From contig JAMCWM010000009.1 of NCBI GenBank assembly GCA_023481175.1, forward strand, positions 1-57,149: DNA of 57,149 nt, in the 5' to 3' direction. Under the pieces are notes generated by a model. That model ran no database searches and was not told the origin of the DNA. It was given only the letters and a program-made list of their open reading frames with translations. This DNA comes from Nitrospirota bacterium. GTDB lineage: Bacteria; Nitrospirota; Leptospirillia; Leptospirillales; Leptospirillaceae. Positions 7,515-16,473 of this stretch are shown here, in pieces (position 1 is the first letter of the stretch; the number at the start of each line of letters is the position of its first letter). The position numbers were made by a program, and so were the translations under genes.

Positions 7515-7946
7515 ATGGAGTACCGGTATGGAAGCCACACGATATTTCAGATCGAGTATCACTTCGTATGGGTGACGAAGTATCGGTACAAGGTCTTGAG
7601 TGGAGAGGTGGCAGAGCGGGTCCGTGCACTGGTCCGGGAGACGTGCGAAGCGTTTGAGATCCGGATCATCAAAGGGGTGGTAAGCACGGACCATGTGCAC
7701 GTGCTGGTGAGTTGTCCGCCGACGATGGCGCCGAGCGAGATCATGAGGCGGGTGAAAGGGCGGACAACGAGCAAGCTGTTTGAGGAGTTCCCGCATCTGA
7801 GAAAGAAGTACTGGGGGCAGCATTTCTGGGCGCGGGGATATTTTTGTGCGACGGTGGGGGCGATTACGGAAGAGATGATCAAGAGCTATTTGGAACATCA
7901 TTTTGAACCGCGCCCCAATGATGAATTCAAGATAGAAGGGGAGTAG
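7515..7946 (+). CDS. tnpA: IS200-type HUH transposase TnpA (Y1)
   Basis: 143 residues, full length for TnpA. The metal-binding HUH motif is H60-V-H62 in TDHVHVLV. The nucleophile is Y125 in IKSYLEHHF on the last helix. The enzyme cuts and joins single-stranded DNA at hairpin ends in a peel-and-paste reaction. The start ATG follows GGGAGG by 7 bases. All catalytic residues are present, so it could be active. It might also move the tnpB- and iscB-bearing relatives elsewhere in this window, if their ends still fit. Confidence 0.93.
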   Translation: MEYRYGSHTIFQIEYHFVWVTKYRYKVLSGEVAERVRALVRETCEAFEIRIIKGVVSTDHVHVLVSCPPTMAPSEIMRRVKGRTTSKLFEEFPHLRKKYWGQHFWARGYFCATVGAITEEMIKSYLEHHFEPRPNDEFKIEGE

Positions 7947-7997
7947 GACGCGTCGTTCAGCCGACGCGTATCCGGACTTCCAGTCCGTAATACGAAC

Positions 7998-8017
7998 CCA
8001 CCAGCTTTAGCTGGTGG
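7998..8017 (+). repeat. Right-end hairpin of IS200 element
   Basis: An 8-bp stem CCACCAGC/GCTGGTGG around TTTA. It shares its loop and several stem bases with the left-end hairpin, as expected for sites read by one TnpA. Confidence 0.7.
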
Positions 8018-8163
8018 TTGTTAAGATTTGTTGGTCGCGGCATACAGGTGTCCGAGCATCGACACGATCCAGGACCGTCTTCCCTGCGACGGAAGGGGAT
8101 CAATCCTCTCGGCGATCACCTCTGCCGGGACGGCCAAGCCTCGACGGAAGGCCGCCCGACCCT

Positions 8164-9108
8164 TCATGGGGAAGAGGGCGGGGGCCCGTCGGGGTCCGGC
8201 TCCGGTTTTGTCGCTTTTCCCCGCGGGTGATGCTCCTCCAGGGTCTTCCGGAGATGGGCGAGGGAGACATGGGTATAGATTTCGGTGGTGCGGATGTCCT
8301 CGTGGCCCAGGAGAAGCTGGATGGAGCGGATGTCGAGGCCCTTTTCGAGGAGATGGGTGGCGAAGGAGTGGCGCAGGACATGAGGCGAGAGGGGAGAGGT
8401 GATTCCGGCCTTTTTCCCGTACTTCTTGATCAGGGTCCAGAGCGCCTGGCGGGACAGCGGCGATCCGTCGCGGGCCAGGAAAAGCTCGGGAGAGCGGGGG
8501 GCAAAGAGAGGACGGACCGACTCGCAGTACTGGCGCACGAGATCGAGGGAATTCCTGTCGAGAAAGGAGATCCGCTCCTTGGCCCCCTTGCCGGTGACCC
8601 GCACCGCTCCGGTGGCTGGGTCGAGGCGGTCGGCCGGAAAGGCGGCCACCTCGGAGACCCTAAGTCCCGAGGCGTAGAAGAAGGCCAGGAGGGCCCGGTC
8701 CCGGACTCCTTCGGCCCGTCTGGTGTCCGGGGCCGACAGGAGCCGGGCGATCTCCTCCTGGGAGAGGACCTTGGGAAGGGTCCGGGGGATTTTGGGAGAG
8801 GCGATCTCCTCCGTGGGGTCCTTCCGGAGGCCTTCCGCCTCGAGAAAGCGCGACCAGGTCCTGAGGGAGGAGAGGATCCGGGAGCGGGAGCGGGCGGAGA
8901 GCGCCTCCCTGTCGGAAAAATACCGGGCGAGATCCTCCGGCTCGAAGGTCAGGAGGGTCTTGCCCGAGGGCGCAAGAAACCGGGCGATCGCCCGGAGGTC
9001 GGAGAGATAGGCCAGCGCCGTGTTGGACGACTTTCCCTGGGCCAGAAGGAGCTCTTCCTCGAAGCGGTCGAGGAGGGATTCGACGGGGGTCGGGGAGGGT
9101 CGGGACAT
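8164..9108 (-). CDS. xerD: XerC/XerD-type tyrosine recombinase
   Basis: The start is set at ATG 9108, which follows GGAGG by 5 bases, giving 314 residues, the usual Xer length. The N-terminal SAM-like core-binding domain (FEEELLLAQGKSSNTALAYL) is followed by the catalytic domain. That domain has Arg in SGLRVSE, Lys in GKGAKER, HVLRHSF, LLGHEDIRTTEIYTH and its Tyr, so all the catalytic residues are present. Xer enzymes resolve chromosome dimers at dif; the SPHVLRH wording is closer to XerD than XerC. No dif-like site was seen nearby. It lies directly after a lipoprotein gene on the same strand. Confidence 0.88.
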   Translation of the reverse strand: MSRPSPTPVESLLDRFEEELLLAQGKSSNTALAYLSDLRAIARFLAPSGKTLLTFEPEDLARYFSDREALSARSRSRILSSLRTWSRFLEAEGLRKDPTEEIASPKIPRTLPKVLSQEEIARLLSAPDTRRAEGVRDRALLAFFYASGLRVSEVAAFPADRLDPATGAVRVTGKGAKERISFLDRNSLDLVRQYCESVRPLFAPRSPELFLARDGSPLSRQALWTLIKKYGKKAGITSPLSPHVLRHSFATHLLEKGLDIRSIQLLLGHEDIRTTEIYTHVSLAHLRKTLEEHHPRGKATKPEPDPDGPPPSSP

Positions 9109-9134
9109 CGGGGCCTCCGGATCCGGGAGGGTCT

Positions 9135-10340
9135 CTATTCTCCATTGACGGTATAGGCCGTCACGTTGTTGCCGAAGGAGGTTCCGGAGGGAACCCCCTG
9201 GCAGGGACCGAACGAGGTGCCGTTCTCTCCCAGAAAGACCGCCGGGGCGCCAAGGGCCGGATCGGAAATGGCCGCAAGGGCCGAGGGATCGAAGAGCTCG
9301 CACCCCAGGTAGGCCCCGTTGTACTGGTTTAAAGAGACGCCGGTGGGGGTTCCGGAGGAGAGGGTATAGGTCAGGACGTACTGGGTGATGGCGTCGGACC
9401 CGGCGTTGAGCACGTCGAGAAAATTGCAGCCGCCCGTCGTTCCGGTGCAGTAGTTCTGGGCGGGGTTGGGGCCGTGGAAGAGGGCGATCCCCACGGGCGC
9501 GGAGAGTTCGCCTCCGGAATAGCTTCCGAGGAAGGTGAGGGTCGTTCCCGAGACCGAATAGATGTTGACGGCGTAGGATCCGTTCGTGCTGGTGGCCACA
9601 TAGACCACCGGATACTGGGGATCGGAGGCGATGGCCGTCACGTTGACGGTGGCTCCCTTGAAATGGGGAAGGGGTCCCTGGGAGGTGCAGGACGGGGTGC
9701 CGCCGGTGCAGGTAAAGTAGGTGCCGGCCGTGGTCACGCCCACGATCTGATTAGCAATATAGGTGAGGACGGAGGAGGATTTAATAGAAGTAGGGGAAGA
9801 AGAAGAACAAGAAGAGGTGCTAAGGGTGAAGACTCCCGCCGATGTGGAATAGAACAGCGTCCCGGCAGAGGTGGTTGTCGGGATCAGGGCCAGGGAGGAA
9901 ATCGCGGGTCCGGTGCTCGAAATACATGTTGTTGGGGTTGTTGGGAGTTTGGAGGAGGCCGGAACGGTCACGTAGGAGATATTTCCATGACCGTTCCCCA
10001 CAAACAAGTCACTGGTGGGAGTGGTTCCATAGGTCACCGTCGCCAGGGCAGTGATTCCGTATGACCCCTTTATTTGAGTCGTGGAACAGGCCGCGGAGGA
10101 ACTGTCGGAGACGTAGCAGTTTCCGGGGGCGGCCCCCAGGGGAGCGACCGAGCCCGTCTGACCGTTCGGAAGGGCGGGGGTCGATCCGGAGAAGTTGGTC
10201 GACCCGGAACAGCCCGGGAGAAGGAAAAGGAAGAGAAGCGGGAGGAGGAAGAGGAGGCTCGCGCGCCCCTGTCGCCCGGTGTGTCGGAGCTCCCGCGGGG
10301 AGAGTCTCTCCCTCCTCCTAATCATGGCATCTCCGGCCAT
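9135..10340 (-). CDS. Secreted lipoprotein, paralogue of the next gene
   Basis: A hydrophobic stretch (LLFLLPLLFLFLLPGCSGS) ends in a lipobox, so the mature protein should be lipid-anchored and exported. The rest is Ser/Thr/Gly-rich with repeated short beta-strand patterns. It shares blocks with the protein at 10376-11593: CYVSD, VTAIASDPQYP, FLDVLNAG-x-x-x-ITQYV, GVSLNQYNGAY and SFGNNVTAY. Four or more paired Cys suggest disulfides. A beta-propeller-like surface fold is plausible; the function is unknown. The ATG used precedes a basic n-region; later Met residues are possible starts. Confidence 0.7.
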   Translation of the reverse strand: MAGDAMIRRRERLSPRELRHTGRQGRASLLFLLPLLFLFLLPGCSGSTNFSGSTPALPNGQTGSVAPLGAAPGNCYVSDSSSAACSTTQIKGSYGITALATVTYGTTPTSDLFVGNGHGNISYVTVPASSKLPTTPTTCISSTGPAISSLALIPTTTSAGTLFYSTSAGVFTLSTSSCSSSSPTSIKSSSVLTYIANQIVGVTTAGTYFTCTGGTPSCTSQGPLPHFKGATVNVTAIASDPQYPVVYVATSTNGSYAVNIYSVSGTTLTFLGSYSGGELSAPVGIALFHGPNPAQNYCTGTTGGCNFLDVLNAGSDAITQYVLTYTLSSGTPTGVSLNQYNGAYLGCELFDPSALAAISDPALGAPAVFLGENGTSFGPCQGVPSGTSFGNNVTAYTVNGE

Positions 10341-10375
10341 TTTCTTCCGCTGTCTGTCGGCGCATGATCCGGCGT

Positions 10376-11593
10376 CTATTCATTGGTGACGGCGTAGGCC
10401 GTGATGTTGTTTCCGAAGGAGCCCGCCGAGGTGAGTCCCAGGCAGGGAACCGTCCCCATCCCTCTTTCCCCCACGAAGACATCGGGAACATTGAGCGTCC
10501 CGGAGGTCCCCGGAAGGGGAATGGCCGCGATGGGTCCGGGGTTCACGAGATCGCAGTTGTAGTAGGCGTTGTTGAACTGGTTGATCGAGACCCCGTTCGG
10601 CGTGTTTCCGGAGAAGGAATAGGTGACCACATACTGGGTGATCGTGGTGTTCCCCGCGTTGGTCACGTCCATGAAGGTGCAGGGTCCGATCGTGCAAAAA
10701 TTCTGGGTTCCGGTTTTCCCCTCGAACAGGGCGATCCCGGAAGGGCCGTTCAGCTCGGTGCCCGAATAGTTGGTAAGGTAGGTCAGGGTCCCGCCGGAGC
10801 CGACCTGGTAGGCATAGATCCGCCCGGTGTTGACCCCGATCGCCAGGACATAGACGATCGTCGGATACTGGGGGTCGGAGGCGATGGCCGTGATCCGGGG
10901 GGAGGTGTCCACCAGGCCGGGGAGCGGTGTCGGGGAGGCTGAGCAGGAAGGTGAAGTTCCTGTCGAGCAGGAAAAATACCGGGCGCCTCCCGTCACCCCG
11001 ATCACCAGGCCGGTGGTATAGGTCAGGGAACCGGTATAGGAGGAGGTGATAAGGGTGCCAGAGCTGCTGCTGCAGGCCCCTGTTCCCGGGGTGAGAGTCC
11101 CTTCATAGACCCCCCCCGAGGTGGCATAGAAGAGCTCCGGCGATGTCGAGGACGGCACGACCGCCAGGGAGAGGATCTTGGTGTTCAATGAGCTGCCGCA
11201 GGAATTCGAAGAAGAAGAAATAGTCGTCGGGGACGTAGATGTCGGATTCGACAGAAAATAGATATTCCCCCCGCTGTCTCCCCAGTAGAGAACATTGGTC
11301 GCCGAGGTCCCGGACCCGACCGTGGCCGCCGCCAGGGCGGTGATGGCATTGGCCCCGACAGAGCCACTCGTTGTTGAACATGCTTTAATATCCGAAATAT
11401 AGCAGTTCGCCGGGCCATAGCTCGGAAGAAGGCCGATCGATCCGATCTGTCCGTTCGGAAGGGGAGGCGCCGGTCCGGAGGAACTGCTTCCCCCGCCGCA
11501 GGAGGAGAGAAGGAGTCCGGCCGCGACCGCGAGCCCCGAAAGGAGAGGGAGGCCCCGTCTCCGGAAAGGGAAATCCATGTGTTTTCCTGTCAC
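10376..11593 (-). CDS. Secreted lipoprotein, paralogue of the previous gene
   Basis: A signal peptide ends in LLLSSCGGG, a lipobox. It is followed by Pro and a Ser/Gly-rich mature chain of about 375 residues. It matches the neighbour in order and spacing of motifs (PANCYISD, ITAIASDPQYP, FMDVTNAGNTTITQYVV, GVSINQFNNAY, SFGNNITAYAV). The two are tandem duplicates that have drifted to moderate identity. They lie 35 bases apart on the same strand and are probably co-transcribed with the third lipoprotein upstream. Function unknown. Confidence 0.7.
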   Translation of the reverse strand: MTGKHMDFPFRRRGLPLLSGLAVAAGLLLSSCGGGSSSSGPAPPLPNGQIGSIGLLPSYGPANCYISDIKACSTTSGSVGANAITALAAATVGSGTSATNVLYWGDSGGNIYFLSNPTSTSPTTISSSSNSCGSSLNTKILSLAVVPSSTSPELFYATSGGVYEGTLTPGTGACSSSSGTLITSSYTGSLTYTTGLVIGVTGGARYFSCSTGTSPSCSASPTPLPGLVDTSPRITAIASDPQYPTIVYVLAIGVNTGRIYAYQVGSGGTLTYLTNYSGTELNGPSGIALFEGKTGTQNFCTIGPCTFMDVTNAGNTTITQYVVTYSFSGNTPNGVSINQFNNAYYNCDLVNPGPIAAIPLPGTSGTLNVPDVFVGERGMGTVPCLGLTSAGSFGNNITAYAVTNE

Positions 11594-11647
11594 GTCATCC
11601 TCGGAATAGTCGTCTGTCCAGTCATCGCGTCTCCCTTGCGCCTCGTC

Positions 11648-13114
11648 CTACGGAAAGCCCGGATACCCCGTCGTCCCGCCCCCGCTTCCGTTCCCGGAGC
11701 TCAGGGTCGGGTTGGTCACGTTGATGGTGAAGGTCGGAGCGACGTTTCCCGAAACCGTCGTCGCGTTATTGTACCCCAGGAGATTGCCGGAGTTGACCTG
11801 CGTCAGATAGAAGATGTTCCCCGGGGGGGATGCGGGGTTGTCGTCGATCGCCAGGGCGTAGATCGCGTTGAAGCCCGTGTTCCCCCCGGCGAGCCGGCGG
11901 GTGGGGGGAATGTCGCCCCCGGTGGTCAGGTTGTCCCAGATCAGGACCGCGTTGGCCGCGAAGTCCGCCACGTAGAGCGACCCCTGGTAGTAGCGGATCC
12001 CCACGGGGGAGGAGAGATAGGTGTTGGCCCCGCTCAGCCAGTCCGTGGGGGGAATGTTCGGGTTCGTGGAGGCACACCCCGTCTTGGAGGAGGACTCGAG
12101 GTTCACCCCGACGCAGTAGCCGTTCCCGTAGATGTTCACCTGGGAGTTTCCGGTGTTCGAGACGAAGAGGGTGTTCTTGGAATTCGAGAAGGCCACGAAG
12201 GCCGGTCCGTTGAGTCCCGTGTTGTTGGCCGGCTGGCCGAAGGGAAGCCCCCCGTTCGTTCCGGGAAGGAGCTGGCCGGAGGGGGAGAGCGAAACCGTCC
12301 CCGATCCCCCGATCTGGGAGAGGTCGAAGGCCAGGATGTTCGAGGAGCCCGGGTTGGCGACGAAGAGAATGGGGGCGGGAAGGGGTGTCCCGCTCGCATT
12401 CACCCAGTCGAGGGCCATGCCCTCCGGCGCGGCAAACTGGTTGGAGGCGATCGTGATCGTGGGCCCGGGATTGGAGGTCAGTGCCGGATTGAAATTGCAC
12501 CAGATGCCGATCTTGTTGCCGATGCCGTCGGCTCCGTAGAGAACCGGCGCGGGGCAGGGGGTGCCGTTGGCGGTCGTGAAGCCTTGGGAGGAGATCAGCA
12601 ATCCGTCCGGACCCTGGAGGGAATTGTAGAGGGTGGCCGTGGGCGAAAGGGAGCTGTGGGAGACCAGGAAGCCGCTGGTGGTGTCGTAGGCCGACCCGTT
12701 GAAGATGAGGATCTGACGCGAGCCGTAGCTCGTCACGGCGGCAAACTGAACCTTCGCGGTGGAGCCGGCGGGAGGACTGGGAGAGACATTGCAGGAGGCC
12801 GTCGAGCAGACCGCCATCCCGTAGGGAAAGTTGATGTTGTTCGAATTCGAGGGGGGATTGCCGCAGGCGGCAAAAGAGACCATCGCGAGGAGAAGGAGGA
12901 TCCCGTTCGGCCGGAAGGCCGACAAATCTCTCCCTTCGGACAAAAGGACACGGGAGGCGCTGGTCAGACCCCGCCACCAGCTGCGGCACTCGTGGCGAAC
13001 CCTCGCCATGGAAAGCTTAGACACCCGTATCCCTTGACTCCTTGATTCCCCGATGAGAGGTGCATCCTGATCCGATTGTCTTCCCACTATCCTAAAACAG
13101 GGTCCGAAAGTCAA
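11648..13114 (-). CDS. NHL-repeat-like lipoprotein
   Basis: The segment LLLLAMVSFAACGNPP is a lipoprotein signal end. The mature part has repeats of the NHL/beta-propeller kind (PILFVANPGSSNILAFDLSQ, NTLFVSNTGNSQVNIYG, GSLYVADFAANAVLIWDN). NHL propellers bind proteins or ligands at the cell surface. The annotated first ATG is probably too early: the sequence before the hydrophobic stretch is long and basic, and a GTG or ATG near 13009-13024 is a better start. It heads a three-lipoprotein group on the minus strand. Confidence 0.7.
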   Translation of the reverse strand: MTFGPCFRIVGRQSDQDAPLIGESRSQGIRVSKLSMARVRHECRSWWRGLTSASRVLLSEGRDLSAFRPNGILLLLAMVSFAACGNPPSNSNNINFPYGMAVCSTASCNVSPSPPAGSTAKVQFAAVTSYGSRQILIFNGSAYDTTSGFLVSHSSLSPTATLYNSLQGPDGLLISSQGFTTANGTPCPAPVLYGADGIGNKIGIWCNFNPALTSNPGPTITIASNQFAAPEGMALDWVNASGTPLPAPILFVANPGSSNILAFDLSQIGGSGTVSLSPSGQLLPGTNGGLPFGQPANNTGLNGPAFVAFSNSKNTLFVSNTGNSQVNIYGNGYCVGVNLESSSKTGCASTNPNIPPTDWLSGANTYLSSPVGIRYYQGSLYVADFAANAVLIWDNLTTGGDIPPTRRLAGGNTGFNAIYALAIDDNPASPPGNIFYLTQVNSGNLLGYNNATTVSGNVAPTFTINVTNPTLSSGNGSGGGTTGYPGFP

Positions 13115-13208
13115 GAAAGATTCGCCATGAATGGCCAGATTTCATGGGTTTCCCTCGCTTCGCGCCCAAGGCGGAATTCGGGGGATTTCCCGGGTCCGTT
13201 TTGGCCTG

Positions 13209-13255
13209 TTGACACTCCTTTTTTTATATGTTATATAGTTATTAATTTTATAACT
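13209..13255 (+). promoter_or_regulatory. Promoter with dyad, upstream of the sirohaem reductase
   Basis: TTGACA (13209-13214), a 17-base spacer and TATATA (13232-13237) make a near-consensus promoter 33 bases before the start codon. GTTATA (13230-13235) and TATAAC (13249-13254) form an inverted repeat overlapping the -10 and the likely transcription start, as does AGTTAT/ATAACT (13237-13255). A repressor or nitrogen/sulfur regulator binding here is inferred. Confidence 0.7.
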
Positions 13256-13269
13256 TAAAAGGAGGACGG

Positions 13270-14934
13270 ATGGAACAGCCAGTCGCGGAATCGAAGGTCG
13301 CCCGCCACGAACGGATCAAGGGATCGGCCAACCCCTGGGAGCTCCTCGAGGAGATCCTGGCCGGGGCGGACCGGGGCCCCGGCGGCCTCTCCCGGGAGGA
13401 TCTCGATGTCCGGACCCGGTGGTGGGGGATCTACCCCCAGGGGGACGGACAGGGGGTCCGGGGGGGCGGAAGCGACTTTTTCATGGTGCGCATCCGGATT
13501 CCCGGGGGGCGGCTCACCGCTCCCCGGATGGCGGCCATAGGATCTCTCTCCCGCCGCTTCGCCCGGGGAACCGCCGACATCACCGTCCGCCAGAACATCC
13601 AGCTCCACTGGGTCCGCCCCCAGGACCTCCGGCCGCTCTTCGAGGGGCTGGCCGAAGCCGGACTCACGACCCGGGGCGCCTGCGGCGACGACACCCGGAA
13701 CATCACCTCCTGCCCGGTCTCGGATCTCATGGTCCCGGAGCGGGCCGCCGACCGGGAGCTTCTGGCCGGGATCGACGGCGCCCTCAACGGGAACCCCCTC
13801 TTCTACAACCTCCCCCGGAAGTTCAAGATCACCTTCGCCGGCTGCCCCTGCGGCTGCACCTACCCCGAGATCAACGACGTGGGGATCCTTCCGGTCGCCC
13901 ATCCCGTCCACGGCCCCGGGTACGCCTTCCGGGTGGGCGGAGGACTGGCCACCCGGCCCCATCTCTCCCGGCTTCTCCCGCGCTTCTTTGCCCCGGAGAC
14001 GGTCGTCCCCGCCCTCGTCGCCATCGCGACCCTCTTCCGGGACCGCGACGAGCTCCGGCAGAGCCGGGAGCGCGCCCGGCTCAAGTTCCTCTTCCTCGAG
14101 CACGGCTGGACGGCCGACTCCTTCTCTGCCGAACTCGAACGCCTTATGGGACAATCCCTTCCGGACCTCGCCCCCGTCGTCCCCGACTCCTTCGTCGGCC
14201 GGACCGGCCGGGACCACCTGGGCCTCCACGCCCAGCGGGACGGGCGCCTCTTTGCCGGTCTCTCGGTGGCCCAGGGGGTCCTCGACCCGGACCGGATCGA
14301 CCGGATCGTCGCTCTCTCCGAAACTTACGGCACGGGAGACATCCGGCTCACCCCCCAGCAGAACCTCGTCATTTCCGGCATTTCCCCGGAACAGGCGGCG
14401 GACTTCGTCCGGGAGGCCGGATCCGCGGGGCTCTCTCTCGCGCCCGGATTCGACGCCCGGACCGTCTCCTGCACCGGAAAGACCTTCTGCCGCCTGGCCC
14501 TGGCCGAGACCAAGGAGCTGGGAGCCTCCGTCGCCTCCTCCCTGGCCGGGAGCTTCCCTAAGCTTTCCCCGGTCCCCTACATCCATCTCTCCGGATGCCC
14601 CAACGACTGCGGACAGATGCGGATTGCCGACATCGGCCTCTCCGGGATCCAGGGCAAGAACGGGGACCACGGGACGGAGGACGGCTTCGAGCTTCTCCTG
14701 GGAGGCTCGATGGCCGGGGAGCTCACGGTCAACCGGCGAACCGGCGTCAAGCTGCTCAAAGACCAGGTGGCTCCGTTCCTGGGCCGTCTTCTTGCCTTCT
14801 ACGAGAGCGCCTGCCACAATGGGGAGGACTTTCGCTCCTTTGTGGAACGTACCGGGCTGGATTTCCTCGCCGTTCTCGACCGGGGAACCCCGGAAGAGCT
14901 CGATCTTCTGGCCGAGAGCCTCTCCCGGGGCTGA
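13270..14934 (+). CDS. Ferredoxin-type sirohaem nitrite/sulfite reductase
   Basis: A 554-residue assimilatory reductase made of two ferredoxin-like half-repeats and two sirohaem-binding halves. The sirohaem/4Fe-4S ligands are present as C-x5-C in SCTGKTFC and C-x3-C in GCPNDCGQ. Upstream are ADITVRQNIQLHWV and NITSCPVSDL. The six-electron reduction could be sulfite to sulfide or nitrite to ammonia; sequence alone does not separate them. AAGGAGG precedes the ATG by 4-5 bases. It follows a strong promoter and is the first of two plus-strand genes. Confidence 0.88.
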   Translation: MEQPVAESKVARHERIKGSANPWELLEEILAGADRGPGGLSREDLDVRTRWWGIYPQGDGQGVRGGGSDFFMVRIRIPGGRLTAPRMAAIGSLSRRFARGTADITVRQNIQLHWVRPQDLRPLFEGLAEAGLTTRGACGDDTRNITSCPVSDLMVPERAADRELLAGIDGALNGNPLFYNLPRKFKITFAGCPCGCTYPEINDVGILPVAHPVHGPGYAFRVGGGLATRPHLSRLLPRFFAPETVVPALVAIATLFRDRDELRQSRERARLKFLFLEHGWTADSFSAELERLMGQSLPDLAPVVPDSFVGRTGRDHLGLHAQRDGRLFAGLSVAQGVLDPDRIDRIVALSETYGTGDIRLTPQQNLVISGISPEQAADFVREAGSAGLSLAPGFDARTVSCTGKTFCRLALAETKELGASVASSLAGSFPKLSPVPYIHLSGCPNDCGQMRIADIGLSGIQGKNGDHGTEDGFELLLGGSMAGELTVNRRTGVKLLKDQVAPFLGRLLAFYESACHNGEDFRSFVERTGLDFLAVLDRGTPEELDLLAESLSRG

Positions 14935-15015
14935 AAAACCTCCCGCCCGTGCTTTGCGGGGGGGGGCCGGCCCGGAGGGAACCCGTCCGGGAGGACCGGG
15001 AGGAGATGACCGGCG

Positions 15016-16473
15016 ATGGCTGCCCCGACACGCCCTGCAATGCTTCTGCTGCTCCTTCTGGTCTTTGCCACTCCGGCCCGGGCCGGGTCGCCCTCCTGCA
15101 GCGCGGAGGCCGGCCGGAATCTGGTCCGTTCCATGGCGAAGATCCACCGTTTCCTCGAGTCCTCCCGCCGGGCGGCCTCCTTCAATTACGACCGGCTCGA
15201 CTTCCTTCTGGACAAATTCAAAACCCGCGAGGAGGCCTGGGCGGCCTGCGGAGGCCCTGCCCGCTCCCGCCAGGACCGGCTCCTGCGAGGCCGTCTCGAC
15301 AGACTTCGCCGGAAGCTGGCCCTGGCGCGCTCCCTCGTCCCCGGCGCCTCTCCCGTTCCCCTTTCGGCCTTTCCCGAGATCGAGACCCTTTTTTCAGGCC
15401 TTCCGAAGGACTCCTCCTCCGGCGCTCCCGGAAAAAGGAAGGAAGAGGAGGTCCGCCCCTTCTCCTTTGTCCTTTCTCCCGGAAGGCGGGGAGTTCTTCT
15501 GGCCGGGATCCTTCTGGCCGGGGTCGCGGTTCTTTATCTCGCCCTCCGGGGCTCCCTTCCGGCGGGGGAGGGCCGCGAGGCCCCGGAGGATCCCGCGGAG
15601 ATCTTCCGGGGCCTGGGGGAGCGCTGGGCCCGGTTTCGCTCCTCCCGGACGGCGATCCTTCGGGCGATGAAGGATCGCCTCGGACGCGGGAAGGGACGGG
15701 TGCTGATCCGGGCCCAGCTCCTGAAAAAGGGGGCGGAGGGAGGGGAATGGACGGTGGCGGACGAGATCGTCGAGGATGAAGGGGGCCTGGTCCGGACCTT
15801 CCGGGAGAGGAGGATTCCGGAGAATCCGGAGGAGTCCCTGGTGGAACGACCGCTGGGGGAGGGGGAGGTCCGGACCCGGATGCTCCTTCCCCTCGCGGGG
15901 GAGGAGGGGGAGCCCCTGGTCCTTCTGGTCGACGCCCTGTCGGCCCCCGAGATCGACTTTCTTCTCCCCGACCCGTCCGGACTCCGGAGCTTCCTCCAGA
16001 TGAAGGAGATCCTCTTCGAGCTCTCCCAGGACCCGGAGGAAAAGGCGGAGAGGACCCCGGTCGGGGTGATCTCCTTTCTCTTCGACGATCCGGCGAAAGT
16101 CCGTCTTCTGGAGGACGACGGGGAGGAGTCCCTCCGGGCACGAGAGTTCGTCGTGGGCGAAATCGGCCGTCTGGCCGGGGATTCCATGGCGATCTTCGGG
16201 GAACCGCCGGGAGTGTTCCATCTGGTGGTCTCGGGATGGACAGAGTCCCGGACGGGAGTCCTGATCCGGAAAATCGCAGACGGCCTGGGACCCGAGGCCG
16301 GAAAGGGGGAGGGGGGAACCCTCGAAAAGCCCTGGTACCGGAAGGTCCTGGTCGCCTATACCCACTGGCAGAAGCCGGATCCGGCCGCCCTCGACCTCTT
16401 CCTCTCCCGGGTCCGGGGGAATATCGACCGGCTTCGGGCCCATCCCTCCATCGGGACCGTGATCGACCACTGA
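15016..16473 (+). CDS. Membrane protein with degenerate GAF/GGDEF-like cytoplasmic part
   Basis: The first 23 residues are a signal-like helix (MLLLLLLVFATPARA), followed by a helical domain of about 120 residues and a transmembrane helix near 158-178 (VLLAGILLAGVAVLYLAL). Behind it, residues about 210-320 resemble a GAF-type fold. Residues 340-470 keep the pattern of a GGDEF domain (VGVISFLFDDPAKV ... SMAIFG ... VFHLVVSG) without a GGDEF motif, so it should not make c-di-GMP. It lies 82 bases after the sirohaem reductase on the same strand. The fold assignments are tentative; sensing is inferred. Confidence 0.5.
   Translation: MAAPTRPAMLLLLLLVFATPARAGSPSCSAEAGRNLVRSMAKIHRFLESSRRAASFNYDRLDFLLDKFKTREEAWAACGGPARSRQDRLLRGRLDRLRRKLALARSLVPGASPVPLSAFPEIETLFSGLPKDSSSGAPGKRKEEEVRPFSFVLSPGRRGVLLAGILLAGVAVLYLALRGSLPAGEGREAPEDPAEIFRGLGERWARFRSSRTAILRAMKDRLGRGKGRVLIRAQLLKKGAEGGEWTVADEIVEDEGGLVRTFRERRIPENPEESLVERPLGEGEVRTRMLLPLAGEEGEPLVLLVDALSAPEIDFLLPDPSGLRSFLQMKEILFELSQDPEEKAERTPVGVISFLFDDPAKVRLLEDDGEESLRAREFVVGEIGRLAGDSMAIFGEPPGVFHLVVSGWTESRTGVLIRKIADGLGPEAGKGEGGTLEKPWYRKVLVAYTHWQKPDPAALDLFLSRVRGNIDRLRAHPSIGTVIDH

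Larger units (their letters stand above)
7440..8020 (+). mobile_element. IS200/IS605-type element with tnpA only
   Basis: The element is recognised by a single HUH transposase gene flanked by imperfect palindromes with the same TTTA loop. The left one (7457-7472) is ACCGGC-TTTA-GCCGGT and the right one (7998-8017) is CCACCAGC-TTTA-GCTGGTGG. IS200 ends are subterminal hairpins, not inverted repeats, so the exact boundaries are estimates. Between tnpA and the right hairpin lie two more hairpins, GTCG-TTCAG-CGAC-like at 7951-7970 and CGGACT-TCC-AGTCCG at 7973-7987. These resemble the 3' end of the tnpB fragment at 34.4 kb, which suggests descent from an IS605 that lost tnpB. Confidence 0.75.

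Noticed and set aside
8014-13045. Long plus-strand frames opposite xerD and the lipoproteins
   Set aside because: They have the same shadow composition, no ribosome site and no family, while the minus-strand genes have signal peptides and catalytic motifs.
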